Assembly: GCF_027980145.1 (NCBI RefSeq)
Contig: NZ_JAMZNK010000040.1
Coordinates: 1-52,168, forward strand
Length of the DNA stretch: 52,168 nucleotides
Source: Flavobacterium azizsancarii
Lineage (GTDB): Bacteria > Bacteroidota > Bacteroidia > Flavobacteriales > Flavobacteriaceae
Direction of reading: 5' to 3'
Below the pieces are notes generated by a model. That model saw only the letters and a program-made list of their open reading frames with translations, did no database searches and was not told the DNA's origin. Numbering within the stretch: the stretch's first letter is position 1; every line of letters starts with the position of its first letter. Shown here one piece after another: positions 24,609 through 33,219 of the stretch. The translations under genes were made by a program, and so were the position numbers.

Positions 24609-27065
24609 TTAGAATTTGTAAGTGAAACTTGCTGCAAAAGTTCTGGGATCTTTAGGATGAATTGTTGACCAACCATCGTAAATTTCTTCGTTTGTAATAT
24701 TGTTTACTTTAAGATTGATGGCGAATTTTTCTGCATTATAAAATAAAGACGAATTCAATGCTACGTATTCCGGAATTGTGAATGTTCCTGCTGTTGCTCT
24801 GTTCATGATCTTGTTATCACCAACATAATTCCCTCCAAATCCTAAACCAAATCCTCTTAATGAGCCTTGGGTAAATTTGTAGCTTGCCCAAAGGTTGGCT
24901 AGATTTTGAGGTCCTGAACTTTCAGGTCTGAAACCTACGAAATCAGGATCGCCGGCAGTTAATTTTGCGTCATTGTAGCTATAACCTAACATAATATTTA
25001 AGCCAGGAACAGGATTGGCTACGATTTCGGCTTCAAAACCTTTATTGTGCTGACCACCATTTTGGTAATTTGTTACTTGAGTTGCTGAAGTTCGTATGCT
25101 ATATACCTGATCTGTTACTTTGATATCGTAATAACTGAAAGTAGCATAAACTTTATCTTTTAGAAGATTCAATTTCGTACCTGCCTCAAATTGATTTGCG
25201 TGTTCAGGGTTAAAATTTCTTGGCGTTCTTGTAGTACCATTAACATCTTCGCCCGGAGCAACGTTTGCAAAACCATTCATGTAGTTGGCAAAAAGTGAAA
25301 CTTTGTCTAAAATAGGTTGGTATACTAAACCAAATTTTGGAGAAAATGCTGTCTGATTATAGTTGTCTGTATTTGTTGAAACATCACCACTATTAATGAA
25401 ACGATCAGCACGTAAACTTACCATTGCTGATAAGGCTGGTGTAAAGTTGAATACATCTGAAAAATAAGCGCTGTAAACTTCTTGTTTCGTTTTACTGTTG
25501 TTTCTTGGGCCATTGCCTACAATGATATCAGATGCTGCCTTTGTCAGAATCCCTGTGTCACCACCATTTGACGGACCAAAATGAGAGTTGAAATTTTGTA
25601 AATCGTCTCCAATGTATACAATTCCGTTAGTAAAATATCCGGAACCATGATCTGTTGCTGTTCTGTTGAAATAATCAAAACCAACTACAAGTCTGTTTCT
25701 TAAGTCTCCGATTTTGAAATCACCAATAAAATTTTGCTGGATGTCAGTCGTGAGGTTTTTACTGTCCTGATAGTTGAAAGATCTCCCTAAAACAATTCCG
25801 CTATTTAGGTCCTTATATTTAGGGTCGCTTGTTTCCTCATATAAATAAGCATAGTTTCCTGTAGACTTTGCTGAACTTGAAGAGAAAACGGTTTGCGATC
25901 TCCATTGATCAGAAAATTTGTAATTCATTTGCGCCTGTATATTATACGAAGGCGTTTTTAAGGTAAGTTCGTTACTGGTGTAAGAACGTTTGTTGTCGTA
26001 TTTTAGTTCAGAGATATTGTGAACTCTTAAAGGATTGCTTCTGTCTAAAAACAACATGGTAGGATTTGTTGTTTCGTTGCTCATAAACTCAGTGTTTACC
26101 AAAAATGATAATCTGTCGTTTACTTCATAAGATAATGATGGAGCAATAAAAAAAGATTCTCTAAAACCGGCATCCTGAAAACTTTCTTGTTTGTTGTATG
26201 CTGAGTTTACTCTGAAGTTTATTGTTTTTTTGTCATTTAATGGCGTGTTTAAATCTACAGTAACACGATTTAAGCCATAACTTCCGCCAGTGTAATTTAC
26301 TTCTCCGCCAAATCCTTTATAAGGTCTTTTTGTGGTAGTATTTATTAATCCTCCGTAAGAAATTAAACTGCTTCCAAATAAAGTTCCTGATGGTCCTTTT
26401 ATGATTTCAATTCGGTCAACATTTGCAGGGTCTAAACTTCCGTTTGTTAAACCTGGTAAACCATTAACCATGGTTGGCTGAACAGCAAAACCTCTTAGGG
26501 AATAATATCCTGCACCATCTCCGCCACGGCCTGTTGCTGCCCAAAGTTGGGTAATACCAGATGCGTTTTTTAAAGCATCATCAAAATTAGTTACAACTTG
26601 TTCTTTTAATACTTCGCCTGTGATAGTGGTATAAACTTGTGGATTTTCAAGATTTTTAAGTGGCAATCTTGATACTTGTTGATTTTCTTTGCGTGCAAAA
26701 TGATTTTTGCCTCCCTTTACCACAACTTCTGTAAGTTCTTCTGAATTTGAAATAAGATTCACGTTCTGGATTGCTTCTTCGCCTTCGTTAATGGTAATCT
26801 TTTTTTCAGTAGAAGTATATCCAACTCCGGAAACTTTTAGAGTATACGTTCCGGGTTTGATGTTTTTTATTCTGTAGTTACCATCCTGATCTGTAGTTGC
26901 CCCAAATCTTGTTCCTTTTAGTGCAACAGAAATACCTTCAGGAGATTCGTTATCGCTTAATGATATTTTACCTTTAAGGCTTGCTTTTTCTTGTGCTGAA
27001 ATATTTACAGTCGCTAGTAGAAAAAAACAAAAGCTCAAAAAAGAAATTATGAATTTATTCTTCAT
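24609..27065 (-). CDS. TonB-dependent siderophore receptor
   Basis: The 818-residue outer-membrane receptor has a signal peptide (to about residue 25, ending ISAQ) and a carboxypeptidase-D-regulatory-like domain (about 27-115). The plug domain (about 130-250) contains the siderophore-receptor segments GYYSLRGFAVQPTMVNGLPG and DRIEIIKGPSGTLFGSS. A barrel follows, ending in the aromatic C-terminus FAASFTYKF. It imports a ferric chelate with TonB energy; the ligand cannot be read from sequence, but the plug resembles hydroxamate-type (ferrichrome/FhuA/FoxA-like) receptors. It heads the iron locus with two PepSY-TM proteins. The promoter region has palindromes that could bind an iron regulator. 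Confidence 0.92.
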   Translation of the reverse strand: MKNKFIISFLSFCFFLLATVNISAQEKASLKGKISLSDNESPEGISVALKGTRFGATTDQDGNYRIKNIKPGTYTLKVSGVGYTSTEKKITINEGEEAIQNVNLISNSEELTEVVVKGGKNHFARKENQQVSRLPLKNLENPQVYTTITGEVLKEQVVTNFDDALKNASGITQLWAATGRGGDGAGYYSLRGFAVQPTMVNGLPGLTNGSLDPANVDRIEIIKGPSGTLFGSSLISYGGLINTTTKRPYKGFGGEVNYTGGSYGLNRVTVDLNTPLNDKKTINFRVNSAYNKQESFQDAGFRESFFIAPSLSYEVNDRLSFLVNTEFMSNETTNPTMLFLDRSNPLRVHNISELKYDNKRSYTSNELTLKTPSYNIQAQMNYKFSDQWRSQTVFSSSSAKSTGNYAYLYEETSDPKYKDLNSGIVLGRSFNYQDSKNLTTDIQQNFIGDFKIGDLRNRLVVGFDYFNRTATDHGSGYFTNGIVYIGDDLQNFNSHFGPSNGGDTGILTKAASDIIVGNGPRNNSKTKQEVYSAYFSDVFNFTPALSAMVSLRADRFINSGDVSTNTDNYNQTAFSPKFGLVYQPILDKVSLFANYMNGFANVAPGEDVNGTTRTPRNFNPEHANQFEAGTKLNLLKDKVYATFSYYDIKVTDQVYSIRTSATQVTNYQNGGQHNKGFEAEIVANPVPGLNIMLGYSYNDAKLTAGDPDFVGFRPESSGPQNLANLWASYKFTQGSLRGFGLGFGGNYVGDNKIMNRATAGTFTIPEYVALNSSLFYNAEKFAINLKVNNITNEEIYDGWSTIHPKDPRTFAASFTYKF

Positions 27066-27092
27066 CTTTATTTAGAATTGATTTTAATAGCG

Positions 27093-27147
27093 CAAATTTA
27101 GTTGTTGATTATCAACTACACAAGCTATTCTTATTTATTCTAAATAA
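27093..27147 (-). promoter_or_regulatory. Promoter and candidate operators of the siderophore receptor gene
   Basis: On the minus strand TTG (27123-27121), 20 nt and TAAATTTG (27100-27093) fit the Bacteroidota promoter. Inside the spacer is the palindrome GTTGATTATCAAC (27104-27116). Just upstream is TTATTTA-TTC-TAAATAA (27131-27147). Both are AT-rich inverted repeats of the kind bound by Fur-family regulators; which regulator binds is not known. Confidence 0.55.
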
Positions 27148-27223
27148 AATAATTTTTAAAGGGTAAAATTTACGTTTGTTTAAAAAATTAACATCTTAAG
27201 CAAATCTTAAGTAAGATTTATAT

Positions 27224-27256
27224 AAAAAAACCTGTTCAAATAAATGAACAGGTTTT
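27224..27256 (-). terminator. Terminator of the sucA-odhB operon
   Basis: A perfect 12-bp stem, AAAACCTGTTCA (27227-27238) and TGAACAGGTTTT (27245-27256), has the loop AATAAA and a U run on the minus strand. It lies 26 nt after the odhB stop codon. The loop is the same as in the cspA terminator. Confidence 0.88.
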
Positions 27257-27281
27257 ATATAATTACCGAAATTACTTAAAA

Positions 27282-28520
27282 TTACAACTCTAAAGAACGT
27301 TTAGCGTCGCCATTTAATAATAATTCCAAAGGATTTTCTAAAGCTTCTTTTACAGCCACTAAGAAACCAACAGACTCACGTCCGTCAATAATTCTGTGAT
27401 CGTAAGAAAGTGCTACGTACATCATTGGGTGAATTTCAACTTTACCGTTTACAGCAATTGGACGCTCAATAATATTGTGCATTCCTAAAATTCCTGATTG
27501 AGGAGGGTTGATGATCGGAGTACTTAACATACTTCCAAAAACACCACCATTAGTAATAGTAAAAGTTCCGCCAGTCATATCGTCAACAGTAATTTGACCA
27601 TCACGGGCTCTCAATGCTAATCTTTTAATTTCAGCTTCAATTCCGCGGAAACTTAAGTTTTCAGCATTACGAACTACAGGAACCATTAAACCTTTTGGTC
27701 CTGAAACCGCGATAGAGATATCAGCAAAATCGTAAGCTACTTTATAATCACCATCCATCATAGAGTTTACGTCCGGATATAATTGCAAAGCTCTTGTAAC
27801 AGCTTTTGTAAAGAAAGACATGTATCCTAAACCAAGACCGCCATGTTTTGCTTTGAAAGCATCTTTGTATTCATTACGAATCAAGTTGATTGGTGTCATG
27901 TTAACTTCGTTGAAAGTCGTTAACATTGCTGTTTCATTTTTAGCTGCTACTAATCTCTCTGCTACTTTACGACGTAACATTGATAATTTTGTACGCTCAG
28001 ATCCGCGGTTTCCTCCAGTTGGAGTTCCCATAGAAGGTACTGCATTTACAGCATCATCTTTAGTGATTCTTCCGCCTTTACCAGTTCCTGAAACAGTTGC
28101 CGGTGCTATATTTTTTTCGTCTAATATTTTTCTTGCTGCCGGAGATGGAGTTCCTGTAGCATAAGTTGTTGCTGGAGCAGGTGCTGCTTTTGGAGCTTCA
28201 GCTTTTGCTTCTGCCTTAGGTGCTTCAGCTTTCACTTCAGCTTTTGGTGCTTCAGCTGCCGGAGCATCTCCTGCCGGTTTTGCTGCACTTGTATCGATTA
28301 AACAAACTACAGCTCCTACAGCTACTGCATCACCTTCTTCTGCCTTTAGCGTAATGATTCCGCTTGCTTCTGCAGGTAACTCAAGAGTTGCTTTGTCTGA
28401 ATCAACTTCAGCAATAGCTTGATCTTTTTCTACATAATCTCCGTCTTTTACTAACCAAGTTGCAATTTCAACTTCTTTTATTGATTCCCCTGGTGATGGG
28501 ACTTTCATTTCTAAAATCAT
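27282..28520 (-). CDS. odhB: 2-oxoglutarate dehydrogenase E2 (dihydrolipoamide succinyltransferase)
   Basis: E2 transfers the succinyl group from E1 to CoA in the TCA cycle. The 412-residue protein has one lipoyl domain (1-78, lipoylated Lys43 in EVDSDKATLELPAE). An Ala/Pro/Lys/Glu-rich linker follows (about 80-118, with repeats of APKAEAKAE). The peripheral-subunit-binding domain spans about 119-160 (PSPAARKILDEKNI). The catalytic domain carries His375 and Asp379 in SYDHRIIDGRE. The gene follows sucA after 82 nt, the usual order. The succinyl rather than acetyl specificity is taken from the neighbour sucA. Confidence 0.95.
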   Translation of the reverse strand: MILEMKVPSPGESIKEVEIATWLVKDGDYVEKDQAIAEVDSDKATLELPAEASGIITLKAEEGDAVAVGAVVCLIDTSAAKPAGDAPAAEAPKAEVKAEAPKAEAKAEAPKAAPAPATTYATGTPSPAARKILDEKNIAPATVSGTGKGGRITKDDAVNAVPSMGTPTGGNRGSERTKLSMLRRKVAERLVAAKNETAMLTTFNEVNMTPINLIRNEYKDAFKAKHGGLGLGYMSFFTKAVTRALQLYPDVNSMMDGDYKVAYDFADISIAVSGPKGLMVPVVRNAENLSFRGIEAEIKRLALRARDGQITVDDMTGGTFTITNGGVFGSMLSTPIINPPQSGILGMHNIIERPIAVNGKVEIHPMMYVALSYDHRIIDGRESVGFLVAVKEALENPLELLLNGDAKRSLEL

Positions 28521-28548
28521 CTTTGTTTTTGTTTAAGGTTTGTATTGC

Positions 28549-28586
28549 TTAAAGCTTAAAGTGTTTGGTCCTACTTTAAGCTTTAA
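28549..28586 (-). repeat. Hairpin between sucA and odhB
   Basis: A perfect 14-bp inverted repeat, TTAAAGCTTAAAGT (28549-28562) and ACTTTAAGCTTTAA (28573-28586), has a 10-nt loop. There is no U run on the minus strand, so it is not a simple terminator. It could be an RNA-stabilising or processing hairpin between the two cistrons, or a copy of an intergenic repeat. Confidence 0.7.
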
Positions 28587-28602
28587 ACGTTAAACTAATT
28601 TT

Positions 28603-31380
28603 TTATCTGAATAAATCTTTATCGAATACCATTCTAATCGCATCTGCATGACGACGTTTTGCACGTGTATAACTTCCTGATGCCGGAGCAGCGTAAGCTT
28701 TTAATGAAGCTAATCTCCATTTTACAAGGTCAAAGTTCATTAACATAAAGCTGTAAGCTCCCATGTTTTTAGGTTCTTCCTGAGCCCAAACATAATCGTC
28801 AGCATTTGGATATTGTGCGATGATTTCTTTAAGTTGTGCAACCGGGAAAGGGAATAATTGCTCAATACGAACAACAGCAACGTCATTTCTTCCGTTATTT
28901 TCTCTTTCAGCAACGATGTCATAGTAGAATTTACCAGTAACAAAAACCAATGTTTTTACTCCTTTTTTATCTACTGTATTATCATCAATTGTTTCCTGGA
29001 AACTTCCGTTCTCCAATTCTTCAATTGTAGATACACATCTAGGATCACGTAATAAACTTTTTGGTGTAAACACAATAAGTGGTTTACGGAATTTAGTTTT
29101 CATTTGTCTTCTCAACAAGTGAAAGAAGTTAGCAGGAGTTGTACAATCTGCAACATACATATTTTGTCTTGCGCAAAGTTGTAAGTAACGTTCCATTCTT
29201 GCAGAAGAGTGTTCAGCACCTTGTCCTTCGTATCCGTGTGGCAATAATAAAACAATACCATTTTGGTTGTTCCATTTGTCTTCTCCACAAGAAATATATT
29301 GGTCTAACATGATTTGAGCTCCGTTAGAGAAATCTCCAAACTGTGCTTCCCAAATTGTCAATGCATTTGGAGATGCTAATGCATATCCGTAATCAAAACC
29401 TAAAACTCCGTATTCTGATAATAATGAGTTGTAGATATTAAAGTTTCCTTTTTTACCTTCAAGGTTATTAATAAGGATTACTTCTTCTTCAGAATCCTCC
29501 ACTTTTACAACGGCATGACGGTGAGAAAAAGTACCACGCTCAACATCTTGTCCAGAAATACGAATGTCATAACCTTCTTGTAGTAATGATCCGTAAGCCA
29601 GGTGTTCTGCCATTCCCCAATCTAATAAATTGGTTTCGAAGAACATTGTTTTTCTGTCGTTGATTAATTTCTGAATTTTACTGATGAATTGTTTGTCTGC
29701 AGGTAAATTAGAAATTGCATTTGCAACAGCAGTAAGGCCTTCTCTTGAGAATGAAGTGTCTACGTTTTCAAGCATTTGCGTATCTGTTACCTGAACAAAT
29801 CCGTCCCATTCGTTTTTCATGAATGGAGTTATGATGGTCAAATCTTTTTTACGGGAAGCTTGTAAATTCTCCTCCATTGTAGATTTGTATTCTTTTTCTA
29901 AAGCGTTTACATAAGATGCATCGATTACGCCGTCTGACAATAATTTCTCAGCATAAATATCTCTTGGATTTTTATGTTTTGCGATGATTTTATATAATAC
30001 AGGTTGAGTAAAACGAGGCTCATCACCTTCGTTATGACCGTATTTTCTGTATCCTAATAAGTCAATAAATACGTCACGACCAAATTGCATTCTGTAGTCT
30101 AATGCAAAAGATACTGCATGTACAACAGCTTCAGCATCATCAGCATTTACGTGTAATACCGGTGAAAGTGTAACTTTGGCAACATCTGTACAATAAGTAG
30201 ATGAACGTGCATCTAAATAGTTTGTTGTAAAACCAACCTGATTGTTGATCACGATATGAATTGTTCCGCCAGTTTTGTATCCGTCAAGTAATGACATTTG
30301 AACAATTTCATACAAAATACCCTGACCTGCTATTGCAGCATCTCCGTGAACGGCAATTGGCAATACTTTAGAAAAATCATTTGGATAATATTTCTCTTGT
30401 TTTGCTCTTGTGATTCCTTCAATTACAGCTCCAACCGTTTCTAAGTGAGAAGGGTTTGGTGCTAAATTGATATTGATATTTTTTCCTGTTCTTGTTTTTT
30501 TGTCAGCAGTAAGACCTAAGTGGTATTTTACGTCACCATCAAAATATTCCTGATCGTAATCTTTACCGTCAAACTCGCCAAAGATATCCTGAGTAGATTT
30601 TCCGAAGATGTTAGCCAAAACGTTCAAACGACCACGGTGAGCCATTCCCATTACGAATTGTTCAACACCTTTTTCAGCAGCTAGTTCGATCAAGGCATCT
30701 AAAGCCGGAATAATCGATTCTCCACCTTCTAATGAAAATCTTTTTTGACCTACATATTTCGTATGTAAAAAGTTCTCGAAAGAAACCGCCTGGTTTAATT
30801 TGTTTAAGATTGTTTTCTTTTCTTCAGAAGAGAAATTAGGCTGATTAACATTTACCGCCAATTTATCCTGAATCCATTGTACAACACCAGGATTTCTGAT
30901 ATACATATATTCAATACCAATATGCTGGCAGTAAATAGATTTAAGACGCGTTACAATGTCTTGCAAAGTAGATGGTCCAACTCCGATAGCCTGCCCGGCA
31001 TCAAAAACTGTAGCAAGATCAGCAGTTGTTAATCCGAAATTTTCGATGTCTAATGTTGGAGAAGATGTTCTGCGATCACGAACCGGATTTGTTTTGGTAA
31101 ACAAATGCCCGCGAGTACGGTAAGCATCAATTAACTTTAGTACATTGAATTCTTTTTGTAGCTTGTCAGAAACAAGACTACAATCTTGATTGTCGTTAGT
31201 CACATATTCAACAATTCGTTGAACTGGATTTTCGTCATTATAAGTCGTTTGTCCAAAGTCGAAACCTTGAAAAAAACTTCTCCAGCTTGGCTCAACGCTA
31301 TCTGGATTTACTAAATACTGATCATATAATTGTGCGAAAAACTCTGTATGCGCTGCATTTAAAAATGAAAACCTATCCAT
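28603..31380 (-). CDS. sucA: 2-oxoglutarate dehydrogenase E1 component
   Basis: E1 is the thiamine-diphosphate enzyme that decarboxylates 2-oxoglutarate. From Met14 (31380, MDRFSFLNAAHTEFFAQLYD) the protein has 925 residues, close to E. coli SucA (933). The N-terminal E2-binding helix, FVMGMAHRGRLNVLANIFGK (near 240-259), the ThDP/Mg region HGDAAIAGQG (near 345) and the transketolase pyrimidine-binding domain (after about 570) are all present. The C-terminus has the usual WAQEEPKNMGAY. The TACTTTTG -7 element at 31417-31424 (minus) lies inside the longer reading frame that begins at 31419, which rules out that start. Confidence 0.96.
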   Translation of the reverse strand: MDRFSFLNAAHTEFFAQLYDQYLVNPDSVEPSWRSFFQGFDFGQTTYNDENPVQRIVEYVTNDNQDCSLVSDKLQKEFNVLKLIDAYRTRGHLFTKTNPVRDRRTSSPTLDIENFGLTTADLATVFDAGQAIGVGPSTLQDIVTRLKSIYCQHIGIEYMYIRNPGVVQWIQDKLAVNVNQPNFSSEEKKTILNKLNQAVSFENFLHTKYVGQKRFSLEGGESIIPALDALIELAAEKGVEQFVMGMAHRGRLNVLANIFGKSTQDIFGEFDGKDYDQEYFDGDVKYHLGLTADKKTRTGKNININLAPNPSHLETVGAVIEGITRAKQEKYYPNDFSKVLPIAVHGDAAIAGQGILYEIVQMSLLDGYKTGGTIHIVINNQVGFTTNYLDARSSTYCTDVAKVTLSPVLHVNADDAEAVVHAVSFALDYRMQFGRDVFIDLLGYRKYGHNEGDEPRFTQPVLYKIIAKHKNPRDIYAEKLLSDGVIDASYVNALEKEYKSTMEENLQASRKKDLTIITPFMKNEWDGFVQVTDTQMLENVDTSFSREGLTAVANAISNLPADKQFISKIQKLINDRKTMFFETNLLDWGMAEHLAYGSLLQEGYDIRISGQDVERGTFSHRHAVVKVEDSEEEVILINNLEGKKGNFNIYNSLLSEYGVLGFDYGYALASPNALTIWEAQFGDFSNGAQIMLDQYISCGEDKWNNQNGIVLLLPHGYEGQGAEHSSARMERYLQLCARQNMYVADCTTPANFFHLLRRQMKTKFRKPLIVFTPKSLLRDPRCVSTIEELENGSFQETIDDNTVDKKGVKTLVFVTGKFYYDIVAERENNGRNDVAVVRIEQLFPFPVAQLKEIIAQYPNADDYVWAQEEPKNMGAYSFMLMNFDLVKWRLASLKAYAAPASGSYTRAKRRHADAIRMVFDKDLFR

Positions 31381-31496
31381 AATATGAGTGAATATACTTT
31401 TTGTTAAATAGAATGGCAAAAGTACAACAATCGCATTTATTTAAATCTTTTTTTTACGTACTTTTACGTAAAAATTTGTTAAAAGTAGACTCAACT

Positions 31497-32048
31497 ATGA
31501 ATTATAATCAAATTTCAATCGTTTTCAAACCATTTTTTGTGATTTTGGTAGTCTTGTTTTCAAGTTCTGCAATTTCGCAGCAAAAGTACATTATTGACAA
31601 CAGTAATCATTTTTGGGAAAGAGTTCAATTTGGAGGTGGGCTTGGTGTAGGAATTGGCTCCGGATACACAGATATTTCTGTAATGCCAAGTGCGATTTAT
31701 AACGTAAACGAGATTGTAGCGGTTGGTGTCGGGCTGCAGTTTGGTTACCTGTCCTCTAAAAGTTATTATAACTCTTTTGTTTATGGAGGGAGTCTGGTGG
31801 GACTTATAAATCCGATTCCGGAAATACAATTATCGGCAGAGTTAGAGCAGGTGAGAGTAAATACGGATTATAACTCTACGCCATACAGGCCTTCATATTC
31901 CGATAATTATTGGAATACCTCCTTATATCTTGGTGCAGGTTACAGAACCGGAAACGTTACCATTGGTGCAAAATATGATGTTTTGTACAATCCCAATAAA
32001 AGTCTTTACGGATCTGGATTTATGCCTTTTGTGAGGGTATATTTCTGA
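31497..32048 (+). CDS. Predicted outer-membrane beta-barrel protein
   Basis: The reading frame opens at 31401, but Met33 (31497, MNYNQISIVFKPFFVILVVL) begins a proper signal peptide (cut after about SSSAISQ), giving 183 residues. The mature part alternates Gly-rich and aromatic strands (FGGGLGVGIGSGY, AVGVGLQFGYLSSKSYYNSF, LYLGAGYRTGNVTIGAKYD) and ends in FMPFVRVYF, a classic outer-membrane C-terminus. It is divergent from sucA, with a TTTTACGTAAAA palindrome at 31462-31473 between them. Homologues beside sucA are, as I recall, sometimes labelled alpha-ketoglutarate decarboxylase; nothing in the sequence supports an enzyme. Confidence 0.8.
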   Translation: MNYNQISIVFKPFFVILVVLFSSSAISQQKYIIDNSNHFWERVQFGGGLGVGIGSGYTDISVMPSAIYNVNEIVAVGVGLQFGYLSSKSYYNSFVYGGSLVGLINPIPEIQLSAELEQVRVNTDYNSTPYRPSYSDNYWNTSLYLGAGYRTGNVTIGAKYDVLYNPNKSLYGSGFMPFVRVYF

Positions 32049-32051
32049 TTT

Positions 32052-32100
32052 TAAGTTGCTAAGGTTCTGAGATGCTAAGTTGCTAAGTTTTTAAATCCTG
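32052..32100 (+). repeat. Inverted intergenic repeat, left copy
   Basis: The sequence TAAGTTGCTAAGGTTCTGAG with further TTGCTAAG units (32052-32091), then AAATCCTG (32093-32100), is matched in inverted orientation by 33211-33263. The two copies bracket a pair of orphan genes. The internal TTGCTAAG/GATGCTAAG units form a short tandem array. Confidence 0.65.
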
Positions 32101-32103
32101 AAA

Positions 32104-32667
32104 GTGAAAATATATATATTAATAATTATGGCAATTGTTATTTCGAGTTGTAACAATACGAAGAAAGAAGAAATAGTAAATACGAAAATTGTCAAGAAAG
32201 AATTACCACCTTTTTTCGATTCAGATAAAATCGATCATTATTATTTGAACTTTTCGGAGGAGGATTTTGCAAAATTTACTAGTAAAAATCCTATTACTAC
32301 AAAAGAAAAAGAATTCTCTAATTTATTTATGGGGCATTATCCGGATAGTATTCCAAAAGAAAATTTTGAGAAAATACTATTTAAACACAATTATAAAAAA
32401 TCTAACTTATCCATAAAGCAAGAAAAAGATATTCAAAATGTTTTTAGTTCGAAAGATTCTTTAATGACCGAAGGGTATGCTTGTGTTGCAGAATATCGGG
32501 ATATCTTTATTTTTAAGAAGAGAGAAAAAATAGTAGGAATAGGAAAAATTTGTTTTAAATGCGGTCGTTACCAAATTATAGGAAGTAAATTAGATACCAG
32601 CGGTTTCGGACTATGGACTGAATTAGACAGATTAAAAAATATTGTAAGACCAAATAGTAAAATTTAG
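32104..32667 (+). CDS. Predicted lipoprotein of unknown function
   Basis: The 187-residue product starts with GTG. The signal (MKIYILIIMAIVISSC) ends in a lipobox (ISSC, Cys16), so the mature protein is anchored in a membrane. ATG at codon 9 would remove the charged n-region and is less likely. The rest is polar and contains an unusual pair of cysteines in GIGKICFKCGRYQI (near 147-160). I do not recognise the family. It lies immediately inside an inverted repeat and is followed by another orphan gene after 66 nt. Confidence 0.65.
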   Translation: MKIYILIIMAIVISSCNNTKKEEIVNTKIVKKELPPFFDSDKIDHYYLNFSEEDFAKFTSKNPITTKEKEFSNLFMGHYPDSIPKENFEKILFKHNYKKSNLSIKQEKDIQNVFSSKDSLMTEGYACVAEYRDIFIFKKREKIVGIGKICFKCGRYQIIGSKLDTSGFGLWTELDRLKNIVRPNSKI

Positions 32668-32733
32668 AAAATTTAATACCATTTCTTTCATTGTAAAGCA
32701 AAAATACTAGCACCAGAAAATAAAATTTAACGA

Positions 32734-33219
32734 ATGGGAGAGTATCCAAAAGAGATAGATTTATTTCAAAAAACAATAGGAAGTTTAAAAGGAATAGAAA
32801 ATGTTTGCAGTGGGATTGATAATCTAGAAGGAATAAAAGGTTCTGATTTGGGTGACGTATCCTTTTCTCACCTGCCTGTTGCTACTTTGTTAAGAACAGA
32901 TGGCGGACTGAAAGATGAAGTAATGTTGCAATTCGAATTCACATTAGATAAATCTACTGAGAGTTTAATCTCGTTAGAATTTCTTTCCTGGTTTTTTCGT
33001 GATCAGGCAAGAAGTGGCGAACTACTTCAATTAAGATCGTTTGCACTTCCGCCAAAAATACATGATCGTTTCCAGATAGGGGAAACATTAAAATTTCATA
33101 TCGACTATTTTATTGAAGATGCACCCGAATCTTTGCAGCCAATTTTAGATAGAGTTTTAAACCTAAATAAATCTTTGGAGCTCTTTATTAAGCTTTATGA
33201 AATACCAACACAGGATTAA
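32734..33219 (+). CDS. Hypothetical cytosolic protein
   Basis: The 161-residue protein has no signal peptide or transmembrane segment. It begins MGEYPKEIDLFQKTIGSLKG and has an alternating strand-helix pattern in the middle (KDEVMLQFEFTLDKSTESLI, FLSWFFRDQARSGELL). No known family or motif is visible. Its last codons and stop (CAGGATTAA) overlap the right inverted repeat, so the C-terminal QD may be repeat-derived. The orphan lipoprotein gene precedes it on the same strand. Confidence 0.6.
   Translation: MGEYPKEIDLFQKTIGSLKGIENVCSGIDNLEGIKGSDLGDVSFSHLPVATLLRTDGGLKDEVMLQFEFTLDKSTESLISLEFLSWFFRDQARSGELLQLRSFALPPKIHDRFQIGETLKFHIDYFIEDAPESLQPILDRVLNLNKSLELFIKLYEIPTQD

Noticed and set aside
28549..28586. 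Hairpin between sucA and odhB considered as a terminator.
   Set aside because: It lacks a U run on the transcribed strand and the genes are a standard operon pair.
31401..31496. Extended N-terminus of the barrel gene and of sucA, which would overlap each other.
   Set aside because: The extended parts contain promoter sequence and lack signal-peptide or family features; the internal Met codons give normal N-termini.
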